The position numbers were made by a program, and so were the translations under genes. Shown here in pieces: positions 8,465 to 19,667 of a stretch of 64,000 bases of DNA (position 1 is the stretch's first letter; each line of letters opens with the position of its first letter). The notes beneath the pieces are model-generated. The model searched no databases. It had not been told where the DNA came from and saw only the letters and a program-made list of their open reading frames with translations. The stretch lies in the NCBI GenBank assembly GCA_019009955.1, contig CM032233.1, positions 130,541,001-130,605,000 on the forward strand, written 5' to 3'. The stretch is from Riptortus pedestris. Taxonomy: Eukaryota > Arthropoda > Insecta > Hemiptera > Alydidae.

Positions 8465-9024
8465 ATGAAACAATGGCCTAAGCTTGAATATCTCATCGCT
8501 GGCCAGAAAAATGTGCTATATGACCCGTTAGTGAATCCTGAAAAACTATTGTTCTCTCCTTTCCGTATGAAGTTGAGAGTAATGAAAAATTTCATCAAAG
8601 CTATGGATAAACAATCTGATGGATTCATGTACTTGAAATCGAAATTGCCCAAAGTCAGTGATGCTAAACTGAAAGAAGTAATTTTTATAGGTCCACATAT
8701 CCGGTCATTAATGGGTGAAGAGTATTTTCATGGATTGTTAAATCCACTCGTGAAAACAGCCTGCGAATCTTTCAAATGTTTATGATTCAATTTCCTTTGG
8801 AAACCATAAAGCAGAAAACTATCGTGACATAATGACTGATCTTCTGCATTCTTATAAAGCTATGGGGTGCAACATGTCTTTAAAATGTCACTTCTTGGAC
8901 TCTCACTAGACTCCTTCCAGGGAAATCTTGGAGCTGTCGTCGATAAGTGTTTCCATCAGCAAATGTATACTATGGAAATGAGGTGGCAAGGAAAGTGGAG
9001 TTCTAATATGCTGGCTGATTGATG
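8465..9024 (+). pseudogene. Fragment of an arthropod-expanded, transposon-associated protein family
   Basis: The ORF MKQWPKLEYLIAGQKNVLYD, with KNFIKAMDKQSDGF and VIFIGPHIRSLMG, runs to 8785. The sequence then shifts frame to FGNHKAENYRDIM and MGCNMSLK, and again to NLGAVVDK and MRWQGKWSSNMLAD near 9020. These landmarks in this order are typical of the C-terminal part of a large, uncharacterised protein family amplified in spiders, hemipterans and other arthropods. At least two frameshifts and several stops show it is dead. Confidence 0.7.
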
Positions 9025-9439
9025 ATAGACTGTTTCGTTTAAATAATTTATGGTATTTAAAGAAATATTTCTGGAGGAGCATATAACCTCATTAAAAGAA
9101 CAAATAATAAATGTAATAAATCTTTATCGTGTAAAGTTAAATTAGTACATAAGTTCTAGTGGTTTAAGCACGCAATTTAATGTTTAGCTATAATTTATAT
9201 TATAAACATCTCCATTACATTCAATTACTAAGCATCAACTACCCGTTCCTGCTAAAAGCCAACCCAAGTCCCCTGGATCAAAGGCGGTCTACCAGGAACC
9301 GACTGTGTCATCTCACAATTTATGCACAGTTATTTGGTTTAAATGATTAAGTTATTCTAAATATTAAATATTAAAGTCAAAAAACATACCATCATTGTTC
9401 ATTGTTCATAGTGTACCTAAGTTGAAAACACTTAAATGA
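9025..9439. other. Non-coding spacer
   Basis: AT-rich sequence with no convincing ORF. A GC-richer stretch (9240-9320) looks like an old repeat fragment but has no second copy in the window. Confidence 0.3.
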
Positions 9440-11000
9440 GTACTTATAAAAATGTTGACTCCCGCTATAATGTTTAGCGTATTTCTCGTTTAAACTTCGT
9501 TACACAAGAAAAGAGTATATTACAAAGTTTCAATATTAATAGCTAGTTTCAAATATAAATACCTAATTTGTTTTAGTTCCGTTCAATCATTTTTAACCAT
9601 TAAAATTGTTGAATCACGATATATGTTTTTGAGTAAATGTCATTTATACTTAGGTATATGACAAAAGTGTATATAACAAAATAAATTTTGTTAAACTACA
9701 TGAAAAAACACGTACACATTACTTTTAAACAACAAAATAAATATCCTTTGTTATGTTCATCTTTTCCGAAAAACTCATAGAAAACGAAATATCGCCTTAT
9801 TTTATTGCAGGCTTCCCTTATAACCCCCACTTCTGTTTGTTTCTGAGAACTTTACTATAGCCAATAGTTGAGTTAGTAGTAATATGAATACCAAGTTTCA
9901 TAAAATTCGGTTCAGCGGTTTGGGTGTGAAAATGAACAAACAGACACCAAAGCCACAAATAGCAGATATCGTGTCTATGGAATGTGAAACGAAAAAGCAC
10001 CATGAAATTTCGAGGAAAAAATGAATATCCAGACGACGAATGTAAGAGGTTACAATTTTATATATATAATTTCTTTTCCCCAAAAGCAGCCCCAAATACA
10101 TAAAATATACCTATTTTATGTAATAAATAACCATTCTTAAAAATATTTTATCGTGTGCGTGACGAAGAATCTTATTATTAATAATATTTCATAAAATGTT
10201 TTACATTCTCTGTTATGTGTGCTTTTGGCGGGAAAGTGGCATTTTCCCGCCAACAACCTTTTGATGGAAAATAAATTTTTGTCTCCCGCTTTAATTTTTA
10301 GCGTTTAACTCGTTTTTACTTCGTTATAAAAGTGTCTATTACTAATGTTGCTCTAAATAACAAATTAAAAAACGTTGGTTATGGGTACGTAAAATAAATA
10401 AATAGAAAATGAAATATCGGGATATTTCATTTCAGGTCTTCCTTATAATCCTCACACCTGTGTCTTCTAAAAATGTTCACATAGCTTATAATCAAGAAAG
10501 TTCTAATACTAACACGCATTCAGAGTTTCGTTGAGTTCCGCTTAGCCGTTTGTACCCAATAAAATTGTTGACTCCCGCTATAGTTTTTAGCGTGTAAATT
10601 TATTTTATACTTAGTTATACGACAAAAGTGCATATAAAAAATGGCGCTTTATATATCAAAATAAACAACTTCTGTTAAGTCCTTATTTGCCGAAAACCCA
10701 ATAGAAAACGAAATAGAGCCATTTTTCATTTCAGACTTCCCTTATAATTCCCACTCCTGTTGGTCTCCGAGAATATAAGTAAAGCCTATAGTGTAAATTG
10801 CGTCAATAATAATACACGTACCATGTTTTATTATATTCGGTTCAGTTAAATTTGGGGATGAAAAGGTAACAAACATACCAACAGACACAAGATCCACAAA
10901 TTGCAGATATCGTGCCACATGAAACGAAAAAGTATCATGCAATTTCGAGAAAAAAACAATATACTGACAGAAATTAAAATTTTATGTATATAAATACATA
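9440..11000 (-). repeat. Array of ~300-bp repeats, left arm of a large inverted structure
   Basis: Degenerate units recur with landmarks GACTCCCGCTATA (9460, 10280, 10570) and CTTCCCTTATAA (9811, 10439, 10738); the last two are 299 bases apart. Other conserved pieces are GGTTCAGCGGTTTGGG and the stretch around ACAAATAGCAGATATCG. These units are the reverse complement of those at 12.09-13.07 kb. No coding capacity; the small ORFs inside are translations of the repeat. Confidence 0.65.
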
Positions 11001-12060
11001 TAACGATTCGAGGAGAAAGGCTCCCTGAGAAGTATAGTTAGTAGTAAATAAATCATAAGAATATAAAAGCAATTAATTTCTTGCAGACGATACTGCACTG
11101 AAACGTGTATCTGTTTCATAAATATCATACGAACACCGCAATGATTCATTAAATAACGACATGCTGCAGGAGTAATAACACTCAGAAAGAATAGAACGCT
11201 ACGACGTGCTGGAAATATATTATATTAGAAGGGTGAAGACAGCCAAACACAGGTGCTTTCTCTCAGTAAATGTTAGTAGTAGTAGTTGCGGAATGACTGT
11301 CTCAGTTAAAAAATTTCGTTCGGAACTCTGGCGGTCGTAAGAAATAAAGACTTCCAGCCTCACATTTTAGTGAATGGTTCGCACATACCAGCAAGAAATA
11401 AAATCTGTATAAGACGATGTATCTATGCCTTGCTACTGCAATGGTAATTGTATTTCACTAATGAAGGATGGGTACCAGCTCAAGTATAGGACTGTGCAGA
11501 TTGATGATGTATAAAAAGAACAGAATGAGATTATTTAATAATTAAATTAACCTTTTATTAATTATTGGCTTTGAGTAAGAAATTCTGTACCCCTTTCTTC
11601 TTAACTGAAATTGCTAAAAAATTGAAATTGATTATTTTTCTTGTTTATCGCTGTAGTACAAAAAAATTGAATCATTTTAATTGAAATTACAATATTAGTT
11701 CCTTTAATTAAGAAAGAACTGAGTTCCATCCATTTTAATTATTATTACTTATAATTATTAATTATAATTACTTAAAAAAAAAAGGTCGAGTCCGAGCTGC
11801 CGACGTGAGAACATCGGAGCTGAGAAGCGGATTAAAATTATCTCGGGGCAAAGCTCGCCTTTCTTCCTCGTATAAAGCATTTCCCTGACAATTATTGCAC
11901 GTTACTTGATGGATACTGTGATTTAGGTAAAAATTCCTGTGGGACATATTGCATACAACTCTTGATCTATTATTTCGATGTGTCCCACAAAGGTAGTAAA
12001 TTTTTTTAGCCCTCAGAAAACCTGCTGAAGTCATTTCTATTATGTTCAGATTGCGGTCCA
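11001..12060. other. Spacer between inverted repeat arrays
   Basis: About 1 kb of unique sequence between the two arrays. It contains one minus-strand ORF (11768-12061, 97 aa) with cysteines (CGTHRNNRSRVVC, VTCNNCQG) hinting at a zinc-binding fragment, but no family is recognised and there is no supporting context. Possibly the remaining core of a transposon whose ends are the arrays. Confidence 0.3.
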
Positions 12061-12089
12061 AATGCCACAGCGCGCCCGCTGAAGGATTA

Positions 12090-13070
12090 ATTTTCTCTGA
12101 GACGAACAGGAGTGGGGGTTATAAGGGAGGCTTGAAATTAAAAATAGCGATATTTCGTTTCGTATTGCTTTTTCGGAAAATATGCATTTAACAAAAGTGG
12201 TTTATTTTGTTATTTAGAGTAACTTTTGTTATATAAACTGTTTTCGTATACCGAATTATAAACGAGGTATACGCTAAAACATATAGCGGAAGTGAACAAT
12301 TTTATTAGGTACAAAAGACTCAACCGAACTAAATAAAACTCGGTAAGTGTATTAGCACTAGCGCCTTCATTATAATAAGCCATATCAACAGTTCTAGGGA
12401 AGGGCTGGAGTGGGAGTTATAAGTGGGGCCGGAAATTAAAAATAGTGATATTTCGTTTCCTATTGGGGTTTCGGTAAATATGAGCATAACAAAAGTTGTT
12501 TATTTTGTTATTTAGAGAAACTTTTATTATATACACTATCGTCGTATACCGAAGTATAAAGGCGTTATACGCTAAAAATTATAGCGGGAGTGAATTTTAT
12601 TTGGAACAAAAGACTAAACCGAACTAAATAAAACTCGGTATTTGTATTAGCACTAACATCTTTATTATAATAAGCCATACTAACATTTCTAGGGATGGGC
12701 AGGAGTGGGGGTTGTAAGGGAGGCCTGAAATTAAAAATAGCGGAATTTCGTTTTCTATTGATTTTTCTGCAAATATGCACGACACAAGTTGTTTATTTTG
12801 TTAATTAAAGTAACTTTTGTTATATTCATTTCTGTAGTATAACAAAGTTTAAAGGAGATATACACTAAAAACTAGAGCTGGAGCCAACAATTTTGTTGGG
12901 CACTAACGATTGAACCGAACTTAACAAAACTCGGAATGTGAGTTGGCATTAATTCTTCTATGATTATAAGATATATTGAAATTTTTAGGTCCTAACGGGA
13001 GTGGGGGTTATGAGGGAGGCGTGAAATGAAAAATTGCGATATTCAGATTCCCATTGGTTTTTCAAATACA
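12090..13070 (+). repeat. Array of ~300-bp repeats, right arm
   Basis: GGAGTGGG(G/A)GTTATAAG-like landmarks occur at about 12111, 12409, 12706 and 13000, a period of 294-298 bases. Each is followed by ATTTCGTTT(C/T) and then CGCTAAAA..ATAGC and AACCGAACT(A/T)AA. Orientation is opposite to the array at 9.44-11.0 kb. Confidence 0.7.
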
Positions 13071-13440
13071 AAAATACCATCATTAGCCAGTCAACGATGA
13101 TTTCCTGGGCATCGCTGGGTATATTAGCTAGATTGTATACAGAAAATACGTACATTATAGCTGATATTTAATTATAAAAAATGCTATCCATGATTATGAT
13201 TTGAATTATTCACGGTGTGTCAAACAGTGGAGAGGGAATGATTAGAGACTTATTTTCATTTATTCTTCAAATCTAAATTTTTTTTTCCATAAGTCGCCCA
13301 ACGGAACCTTAGGGGAAGAAATGAGCCCAGACGGGAAGAGCAGTTGTCCACGTAGAAGCATTGCTTTATTACGACAAAAATACTCTAAAACTACTCAAAC
13401 ATCATATTTACTAATCATGACTCATCATAAATGTATGTAC
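13071..13440. other. Non-coding spacer
   Basis: No ORF or strong repeat. A short stretch near 13300 (GTCGCCCAACGGAACC) is GC-richer but unmatched. Confidence 0.25.
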
Positions 13441-13745
13441 GAATATCATAATACCACGTTATACAGTGCAGATTTGGCAGAATAATGGATTGTACTATGT
13501 AAGAATGGTATATAACTGCATTGTATAGCGCAGATTTAGCAAAATAAGGGTTGTACCATGTAAGAATGGCATGATACTGCATCGTACAGTATAGATTTGA
13601 CAGAATAATGGGTTAGATTATGTTAAAATGGCATAATACTGCATTGTATAGTGCAGATTTGGCAGAATAATGTGTTGTACAATATAAGAATGGCATAATA
13701 CTGCATCTTACAGTGCAGATTTGGCAGAATATTTTGTTTTACTAT
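13440..13745. repeat. ~61-bp minisatellite, first block
   Basis: Five copies of a unit containing CAGTGCAGATTTGGCAGAAT, starting near 13465, 13525, 13587, 13648 and 13710. Each is followed by GTACTATGTAAGAATGGCAT and ACTGCAT. Two to three further copies lie at 14770-14930, so the array was probably split by a retroelement insertion. Confidence 0.75.
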
Positions 13746-13754
13746 GTACGAAGA

Positions 13755-14065
13755 CACCTTATTCTCGACTCCACTTGGTACTCAAGAGATGTGATAAAAC
13801 GATAGACCTACAACTGCTCTGCGGACCAAAGACTGTGTCTCTGGACAGGCTCAAACCAGCCTTCATGATACAGACCTCCGAGGCTAGTACATCTACATCT
13901 CCTACCAGACCTCTTTCGGGCCTAGGTACCAAGGAATCTAGCAACGACTTTGACGCAGAAGCACCAGCAGCACAGCAACTTACAGTCATCAGCACCCGAC
14001 CGAGACGCATCATTCGCCTTCCAGTTCGCTTCTGCGACCAAGTCGTAGAGGGGGGAGTGATGTAA
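13755..14065 (+). pseudogene. Gypsy-type integrase C-terminal fragment
   Basis: The tail of a Gypsy pol polyprotein: KTVSLDRLKPAFM is the conserved SH3-like end of the integrase, followed by a Ser/Thr linker and RRIIRLPVRFCDQV, then EGGVM and stop. This is the standard ending before the polypurine tract. The upstream part of pol is absent, so this is a 5'-truncated copy. The ORF start lies in the minisatellite and is not native. Confidence 0.7.
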
Positions 14066-14250
14066 CAGTTATATAAACCTCTCTAGCTGTCACCTGGGGC
14101 CCCCCTGCTTTAATATTTAATAGTGAATCGGGAACGAGTGCAGGCTACTGGCAAGACAGCGGGCATAACCATATGCCACCAAAAGAGATTCCATGATACC
14201 TTGTTTTTATTAAATATTACATGTTAGTAAAGTTAATATTGTACATCAAG
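14048..14250 (+). mobile_element. Polypurine tract and start of 3' LTR of the Gypsy fragment
   Basis: GAGGGGGGAGTGA (14048-14060) is a polypurine tract directly followed by TGTAACAGTTATATAAA, an LTR 5' end (TG) with TATA box. The LTR right end is not defined, since no second LTR remains. Confidence 0.6.
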
Positions 14251-14712
14251 GCAATGCTAAATACAGAAACACATGGGAAGCCACCTCATTGAATTATCCA
14301 ACTCAATGATCACGTTTATAAAAATATGATTGTCCTAATTATTTGTTATTGCCTGAAACTCAGACATTGGCCACACACCTCCGACCTTCCCCGCAACCTG
14401 TTCAGGCACTTGCTGGCTGCATTCAGTAAACCTCCACCTCTGGACCACTGAGTCAGGAGCTGCTTCCTTTCCTTTAATCCCTGCACCTCGGACTGCCCGG
14501 CCTTCTTTTTTACACTGTCTCTCACCGAGGACGGTCCGGAGATAAATTATCATGGCCCTGACTAAAATTTTAAGAAGCAATAACAGGAATATACAGAAAC
14601 TACTATCTATGAAAAGGTTTGTCATGGTGAGCTTTGTCATTAGTTTATGAATTAAATTGTAAGAATCTTACTAAGATCGTAAGAATCGTGACTAAATGTA
14701 ACGACAGTAGAG
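14251..14712. other. LTR-proximal or unknown sequence with one unsupported ORF
   Basis: Holds a 101-aa minus ORF (14335-14640) whose middle part is Gly/Ala/Val-rich and GC-rich. No recognisable domain. It may be part of the Gypsy LTR or of another insertion. Confidence 0.25.
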
Positions 14713-14985
14713 TCAACCACAAATTATGTACTTGCTGGAGAACACTTTAATACATAATTTCATTACATTACATATTTAAGAATGGCATAATACTGCATTG
14801 TACAGTGCAGATTTTGGGGAATATTGGGTTGTACTATGTAAGAATGACATAATACTGCATTGTACAGTGCAGATTTGGCAGAATAATGGATTGTACTATG
14901 AATGAATGCTATAGTTCTGCATTTTACATTGTGTCAACCATAAATTATGTACCTGCTGGAGAACACATTAATACATAATTTCACA
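14713..14985. repeat. Minisatellite second block flanked by ~50-bp direct repeats
   Basis: Near-identical 50-base segments at 14713-14765 and 14934-14985 (both with CTGGAGAACAC and TAATACATAATTT) bracket copies of the 61-bp unit (CAGTGCAGATTT at 14801 and 14863). Confidence 0.6.
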
Positions 14986-15157
14986 TTCCAAACCACTTCA
15001 AGCGCCATAGTGGTGACAATGACTCCAGTTTAAAGATTATGACACCATTTTGCAGGTGCTGCATAAGCTAAATATATTTTCCATAAACAGGAAAGACATG
15101 TTGATAGTATCATCTCTCATTCAAATTCTCAATTTCTTTCGTAACAGAAAACCATTG

Positions 15158-15159
<2 letters not shown>

Positions 15160-15206
<47 letters not shown>
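15160..15206. repeat. (AT)n microsatellite
   Basis: About 40 bases of uninterrupted AT. The minus ORF 15110-15403 reads IYIYIY through it and is not a gene. Confidence 0.9.
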
Positions 15207-15207
<1 letters not shown>

Positions 15208-15511
15208 GTAAATGCAATGAACCAATGCTCTTTGTGGTTTCGTCTGAATATGATCTGCCAGCTGTTGGATTCTTTCTTATTTTGTTCTGAAGCTTTGTTC
15301 TTAGTGGCATAAATATTATGGCTGAACAGGTTTTAATAAAATTCCATTTATTTTTTAATAATGACAAACATTTTAGTTTTATTTCATTAAACTCTTCATC
15401 CAAATATTTTTAAATGCTCCTGTAACCTTACCAAGCAGCCTCTCTGTCTAGCAGAAATTTGACTCATACCATAAAAACTTTCAGTGGTTATCAATACTTT
15501 TAATGAATTTT

Positions 15512-15680
15512 ATGACAATTATCACCCCCACCCCAGCAGTATAAAAAGGGGGTTACGAGCCCACATTTTTCACAATACCTTAAAACCCTAAAAAAATGCT
15601 AGGGATTTTTTATTTTTAGGGATTATTTGAGAAATTAGTAAAATTAGCAAGTTAGCATTTTTTGGGGTTTTAAGGTATTT
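15512..15680 (+). repeat. Repeat terminus R1, copy 1, with internal inverted repeat
   Basis: Starts ATGACAATTATCACCCC and continues with AGTATAAAAAGGGGG and TTACGAGCCCACATTTTTCA. The same string recurs at 17409 (plus) and 23178-23228 (minus). Arms of ~27 bases beginning AATACCTTAAAACCC pair at 15575-15602 and 15650-15676. It carries a TATAAAA box. Confidence 0.6.
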
Positions 15681-15779
15681 GAAAACTGTGCACGAAACCC
15701 CCTTTTCCAAAATACCGCAAATCCCTAAAAAATACGAACATGCTAATTTCACTAATTTCTCAAAAATATTTTTATTTAC

Positions 15780-16250
15780 ATACTAATTTATATTTATTTG
15801 ATTTTAGTTTAGATTTTATCCATTGAAATTATATAATTGTTTACGTAATTTTATAAGTCTTTACAGTTTTTGTTTTTGAACTTAATGTTTTGTTTTTGTT
15901 TATTTATTTTATTTGTTATTTTGTGTTTATTGTTATTTTTCGTTGTGTTGTTATTTGATTGCGTTCTATTATTTAGTTGAGTTTTATTTAGTTGTGTTTT
16001 GTTATATTGTTGCGTTCTGTTATTTAGTTGAGTTTTATTTAGTTGCGTTTCGTTATTTTGTTGTGTTTTGTTATATTGTTGCGTTCTGTTATTTAGTCGA
16101 GTTTTGTTATTTGTTTGCGTTCTTATTTTGTATTATTTAATTTTTTCTTGTTTCTATTTTCATTTTGTATTTTGTTTATATAAATTGTTTTTGTTGTTTT
16201 TTTATGAGCATATCGCCTCGCTGCGAACGCTCCAAAATAAATAAATAAAT
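15780..16250 (+). repeat. Interspersed repeat with (AATA)n tail, copy 1
   Basis: T-rich body ending ATCGCCTCGCTGCGAACGCT, then CCAAAATAAATAAATAAAT. A homologous copy in the same orientation is at 42000-42363 (ATCGCCTCGCATCGAACGCT and the same tail). The microsatellite tail suggests a SINE or RTE-like 3' end. The internal GTT-rich ORF (15913-16140) is repeat translation. Confidence 0.55.
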
Positions 16251-16310
16251 CAAAAATAACGAAAATTTTATGATCTATTTTTTTCTTTTTTCAAATACCT
16301 CAAATCCCCC

Positions 16311-16900
16311 CAAAAATGCTAACTTGCTAATTTTACTAATTTCTTAAATAATACCTAAACATCGATAAAAGCATTGATTTTTTCATAATTTTTGAAAGAA
16401 ATATCTACGAAAATATATAAAAATAACTAAAATTTTATGATCTATTTATCTAAATCCTTCAAAAATGCTAACGATCAAAAATACCCTAAATCCTCCAAAA
16501 ATGTTAACGATAAAAAATACCCTAAATCCTCCAAAAAATGCTAACAACCAAAAATACCCTCTAAATGCTAACGTCCAAAAATACCCTCCAAATGCTAACG
16601 ACCAAAAATACCCTCCAAATGCTAACGATCACAAATACCCTCCAAATGCTAATGACAAAAAATACCCTCCAAATGCTAACGACCAAAAATACCCTCCAAA
16701 TGCTAACGATGAAAAATACCCTAAATCCCTAAAAAAATGCTAACTTGCTAATTTTACTAATTTCCAAATAATCGCTAAAATCCATAAAAACATTGATTTT
16801 TTTCATAATTTTTTTAAATTATATATATAAAAAAATCTACGAAAATATATAAAAATAACTAAAATTTATGATCTATTTATCTAAAACCTATATAAAAACA
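16311..16900 (+). repeat. Satellite region: ~24-bp minisatellite within ~140-bp direct repeats
   Basis: Two ~140-base direct repeats (16311-16450 and 16733-16885; landmarks GCTAACTTGCTAATTTTAC and CATTGATTTTTTCATAA) flank about ten units of AATGCTAACGACCAAAAATA with CCCTCC. The plus ORF there (16465-16743) is the minisatellite read in frame. Confidence 0.75.
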
Positions 16901-17099
16901 GAGGTTAAAACCTAGAAAAATGTTTTATATAAAATAGGGCTAAAACCCTGAAGTAAGAAAGTTTATCCAATATAATTAATCATCATATAGGTACGAAAAT
17001 CACCTTACTTTACTTTTCGCTACCCAGTTTCAGCTACCTTTTAATTTTTGTAATTCTGGATACTTTTTTTACAAAGCTAATGTTTTTTATCTCTAATAA

Positions 17100-18880
17100 G
17101 TGGAATCTGAAAATAAAATGATTGCTACAAACAAAAAGTATTCTATTACAGAATTGCTTGGAAATAAAATTAAACCAACTAACGAAAGATTTGGATTATT
17201 GTTACTAACAGAAAATTTAAATAATAATAATCTTTTAACAAATATTGGAGACATTAATTATGTAGAAGGAGAAGAAACATTAAAAGAATTTAAACCAATT
17301 ACAGAACCTTTCTGCGATAATATTATGATTGTTAAAATAACAGATTTTATAGATTGCGAAGGGGAAATGAAAAATAACAAATTTCTTTTAAAGAAGAAAG
17401 CATGTGGCATGACAATTATCACCCCTCCCCAGTAGTATAAAAATGGGGTTACGAGCACACATTTTTCACAATACCCAAAAACCCTAAAAAAAAAAAAAAA
17501 TTCACTTATTTCTCAAATAATCCCTAAAAATCGATAAAACCATTGAACGTGTGGATCTTTTAATAGTTTTCTTAGATCTAGATTTTCTAAATTTATTTAG
17601 CCGGACATGGTGTTAAAGCTAAACTTCCATATTTACTAAACACCAATTCTAAAACAAATAATATAATTAAAGGAGTTAAACAAATAATAAACCAAGATTT
17701 GGAATCTATAAACAACAAATATAAAAATCCCGTGTTGTTCCTTGTAAAATAGAATTAGCAGATGTAAAATTAGAAACGCTTTTAAAAGAATTGCCAGAAA
17801 TATTAGAAGAACTTCGTAAAGAACATTATTATCTTTTAGACTTGGATATAACGCAAGATTTCGTAGGAATTTTTAATAAAGAAGAAATGTGTAAGTATTT
17901 AATAAATAATTTTAGTTTTCGTATACAAGGAGAATATAAAGAAGATTGTAATAATATAATTATCGATAATAATAAAACTGTGGGAATAGATTGTTTAACA
18001 TGGATTAATAGTAATTATAGAGTTAAAATTTATAAAAAATGTATGTGCCAATTAACAAGTCTTGGAGTTAATAAACAACTAGGAAACCACATTATAGATT
18101 TTTTAAATTGTCCAGATAAAAGATTAAAAGAAACATTTACATCTACTTTAGCTAAACAAAATGGAATTACAAGATTAGAGGCAACTATATATAATTATAT
18201 AAACGAAAACTTCCAAGAACAACAAGCATTCGATCCATTAAAAGATTGTTTAGAACTAATAGAAAAAAAACAAAAAATATTTCGAAAATGCCCCATTTTA
18301 TTCTGTTCCAATATTTAAAATGTGGAGTAAGTTAACAGATTCTTTATTAAATAGTTGTTGTATTGTTTCTAAAAATTTATTACAATTCGCATATTGGGGA
18401 AACAGTAATACGAAAAAAATAACTGGAATACAAATAAAATTGCCAGAAAAACAAGAAGAAAGAACTAAAATTATAAATTATGTTTTATCTGCTTTTAGTT
18501 TTAATGTGTTGCCAGTTAACTATTTAGAAATTGTAGAAGATAATGAGAAACCGAATATTTTAACCATAAACCAAAAATGTTATATTAAATCTGGAGAAAC
18601 ATATTTTTCTAAATCTAATACTCTTTATTCTTCTATAGATAAAAATATCGACATCGAAGAATTGGGATTAGTAAAAACTAAAAACGTTATACCTTTTGTG
18701 TTAAGAAAGAGAACAAATATTAGCCATAAACTATCGCCATATAAGTTTAAAGAAATAAATCCAATTAATCCTGCATATTTACTTTCTACAAAGAAGAGAG
18801 AGAAAGTAATAGAAGAAATAGAAACACAAGAGAGTGAAAGAAATAGAAGAAATAGAAACACAAGAGAGAGAAAGAAATAG
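17100..18880 (+). pseudogene. Large unrecognised viral protein, interrupted by repeat R1 and frameshifted
   Basis: The start signal TCTCTAATAAGTGG has GTG where ATG is expected. N-terminal part (17100-17408): KKYSITELLGNKIKP, NERFGLLLLTENL. The frame then runs into an R1 copy and a decayed stretch, and viral coding resumes about 17600 (GHGVKAKLPYLLNTNSKT), with a frame change near 17740. The middle ORF (17791-18318) has LDLDITQDFVGIFNK, DCLTWINSNYRVKIYKK and GITRLEATIYNY; the spacing of acidic, Tyr/Lys and RLE motifs is faintly like a replication initiator, which is weak. An indel in an A-rich tract near 18265 leads to 18320-18880 (MWSKLTDSLLNSCCIVSKNL, FAYWGNSNTKKITGIQIKLP). The C-terminus enters a charged repeat. 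Confidence 0.55.
17409..17590 (+). repeat. Repeat terminus R1, copy 2, inserted in viral gene
   Basis: ATGACAATTATCACCCCTCC onward matches copy 1 at 15512, with AGTATAAAAATGGGG and TTACGAGCACACATTTTTCA. It then shows the ATTTCTCAAATAATCCCTAAA satellite. Viral coding sequence lies on both sides, so R1 material entered the gene. Confidence 0.6.
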
Positions 18881-18985
18881 AAACACAAGAGAGAGAAAGA
18901 AATAGAAACACAAGAGAGAGAAAGAAATAGAAACACAAGAGAGAGAAAGAAATAGAAGAAATAGAAACACAAGAGAGAAAATTGG
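18805..18985 (+). repeat. Coding minisatellite, GAAATAGAAACACAAGAGAG units
   Basis: About six units of 30-36 bases encoding EIETQERERNR-like charged sequence. They link the large viral ORF to the first 986-bp unit. Copy-number slippage probably explains the frame change here. Confidence 0.75.
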
Positions 18986-19239
18986 ATTATTTAGAAAACA
19001 ATAAGACCTTACAAGAAGAATATAAAAATCTATTAGAGAAAGAACAAAAAATCGAAGAAACAGAAGAAGAATTAATTAATTATTTTACACGGCAGTGGAA
19101 AGATTTCAAAACAAATGGAATTTATAAAATTTATGCTTTTGTAGTAAACGATTTACGAATCGGTATTGGTGTTTTAGGAGAAAAAGATGGAATAAAATCT
19201 GTTAAATTGTTAAAGGACCAAATAAAAATATGTTTATAA
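18982..19239 (+). pseudogene. C-terminal part of large viral protein, copy 1
   Basis: Leucine/glutamate coiled coil (NKTLQEEYKNLLEKEQKIEE) followed by INYFTRQWKDFKTNGIYKIY. The frame ends at 19239, but a next frame carries ILTKEGFICIPYSSTRNKLE and FYYPKEEAFIEIKTNGM. Copies are at 19968-20225 and 20954-21325. Copy 3 lacks the intervening segment and reads straight through to IEYLNVLDVFKNNKD, which may be the native C-terminus. Confidence 0.5.
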
Positions 19240-19383
19240 AATTAAAGAAAAATAGAGAAATATTAACAAAAGAAGGATTTATCTGTATTCCATACAGCAG
19301 CACAAGAAATAAGTTAGAAATTTTCTATTATCCAAAAGAAGAAGCATTTATAGAGATAAAAACAAATGGAATGACTACATACG

Positions 19384-19667
19384 GTGGAAATAATTGGAAA
19401 TATTAAAGCTAAAGATTGTAAAAGATTAGAAGACTTGCAAGAAGGTTTAGAATTAATTATTTCGAATATGCAAACAATAAGTTATCGAGGTAAAGAAAGA
19501 TATATAATAAAATTCGAAAATATTGTAGATTGTTATTTTTCCAACTATTGGTTAGAAGAAGAAATAAAAAAATAAAGAAACCGATCTAAATTATAAAATA
19601 AATATTAAACGAGATAAAATTAAAACTACAACAAGTAAACATAAAAAAAGATTAGTATTTGTGGCTT
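19384..19667 (+). CDS. Small viral protein, possible OB-fold, unit copy 1
   Basis: IGNIKAKDCKRLEDLQEGLE, then QTISYRGKERYIIKFENIVD and YFSNYWLEEEIKK. This pattern (hydrophobic strand, basic-aromatic strand, NYWLEE end) is reminiscent of short ssDNA-binding OB-fold proteins of Polinton-like viruses; that is a weak inference. After a one-base shift in an A run the frame continues TDLNYKINIKRDKIKTTTSK to 19667. The same ORF recurs at 20370 with one change (DEIKK). Confidence 0.4.

Noticed and set aside
8458..8652. Minus-strand ORF opposite the arthropod-family fragment
   Set aside because: Shadow of the plus-strand coding frame.
11768..12061. Cys-containing 97-aa ORF as a transposase zinc domain
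   Set aside because: Spacing matches no family I know; single ORF without neighbours.
13759..14013. Minus ORF opposite the Gypsy integrase tail
   Set aside because: Antisense shadow.
15913..16140. 75-aa hydrophobic ORF
   Set aside because: Low-complexity GTT/TTA repeat within an interspersed repeat; a homologous copy at 42.1 kb lacks the frame.
16465..16743. Regularly spaced repeats that look like a CRISPR array
   Set aside because: Unit ~24 bp without unique spacers, in eukaryotic DNA with no cas genes; a simple minisatellite.
18625..18972. Cys/Phe-rich minus ORFs opposite the large viral gene
   Set aside because: Antisense of the GAAATAGAAACACAAGAG minisatellite.
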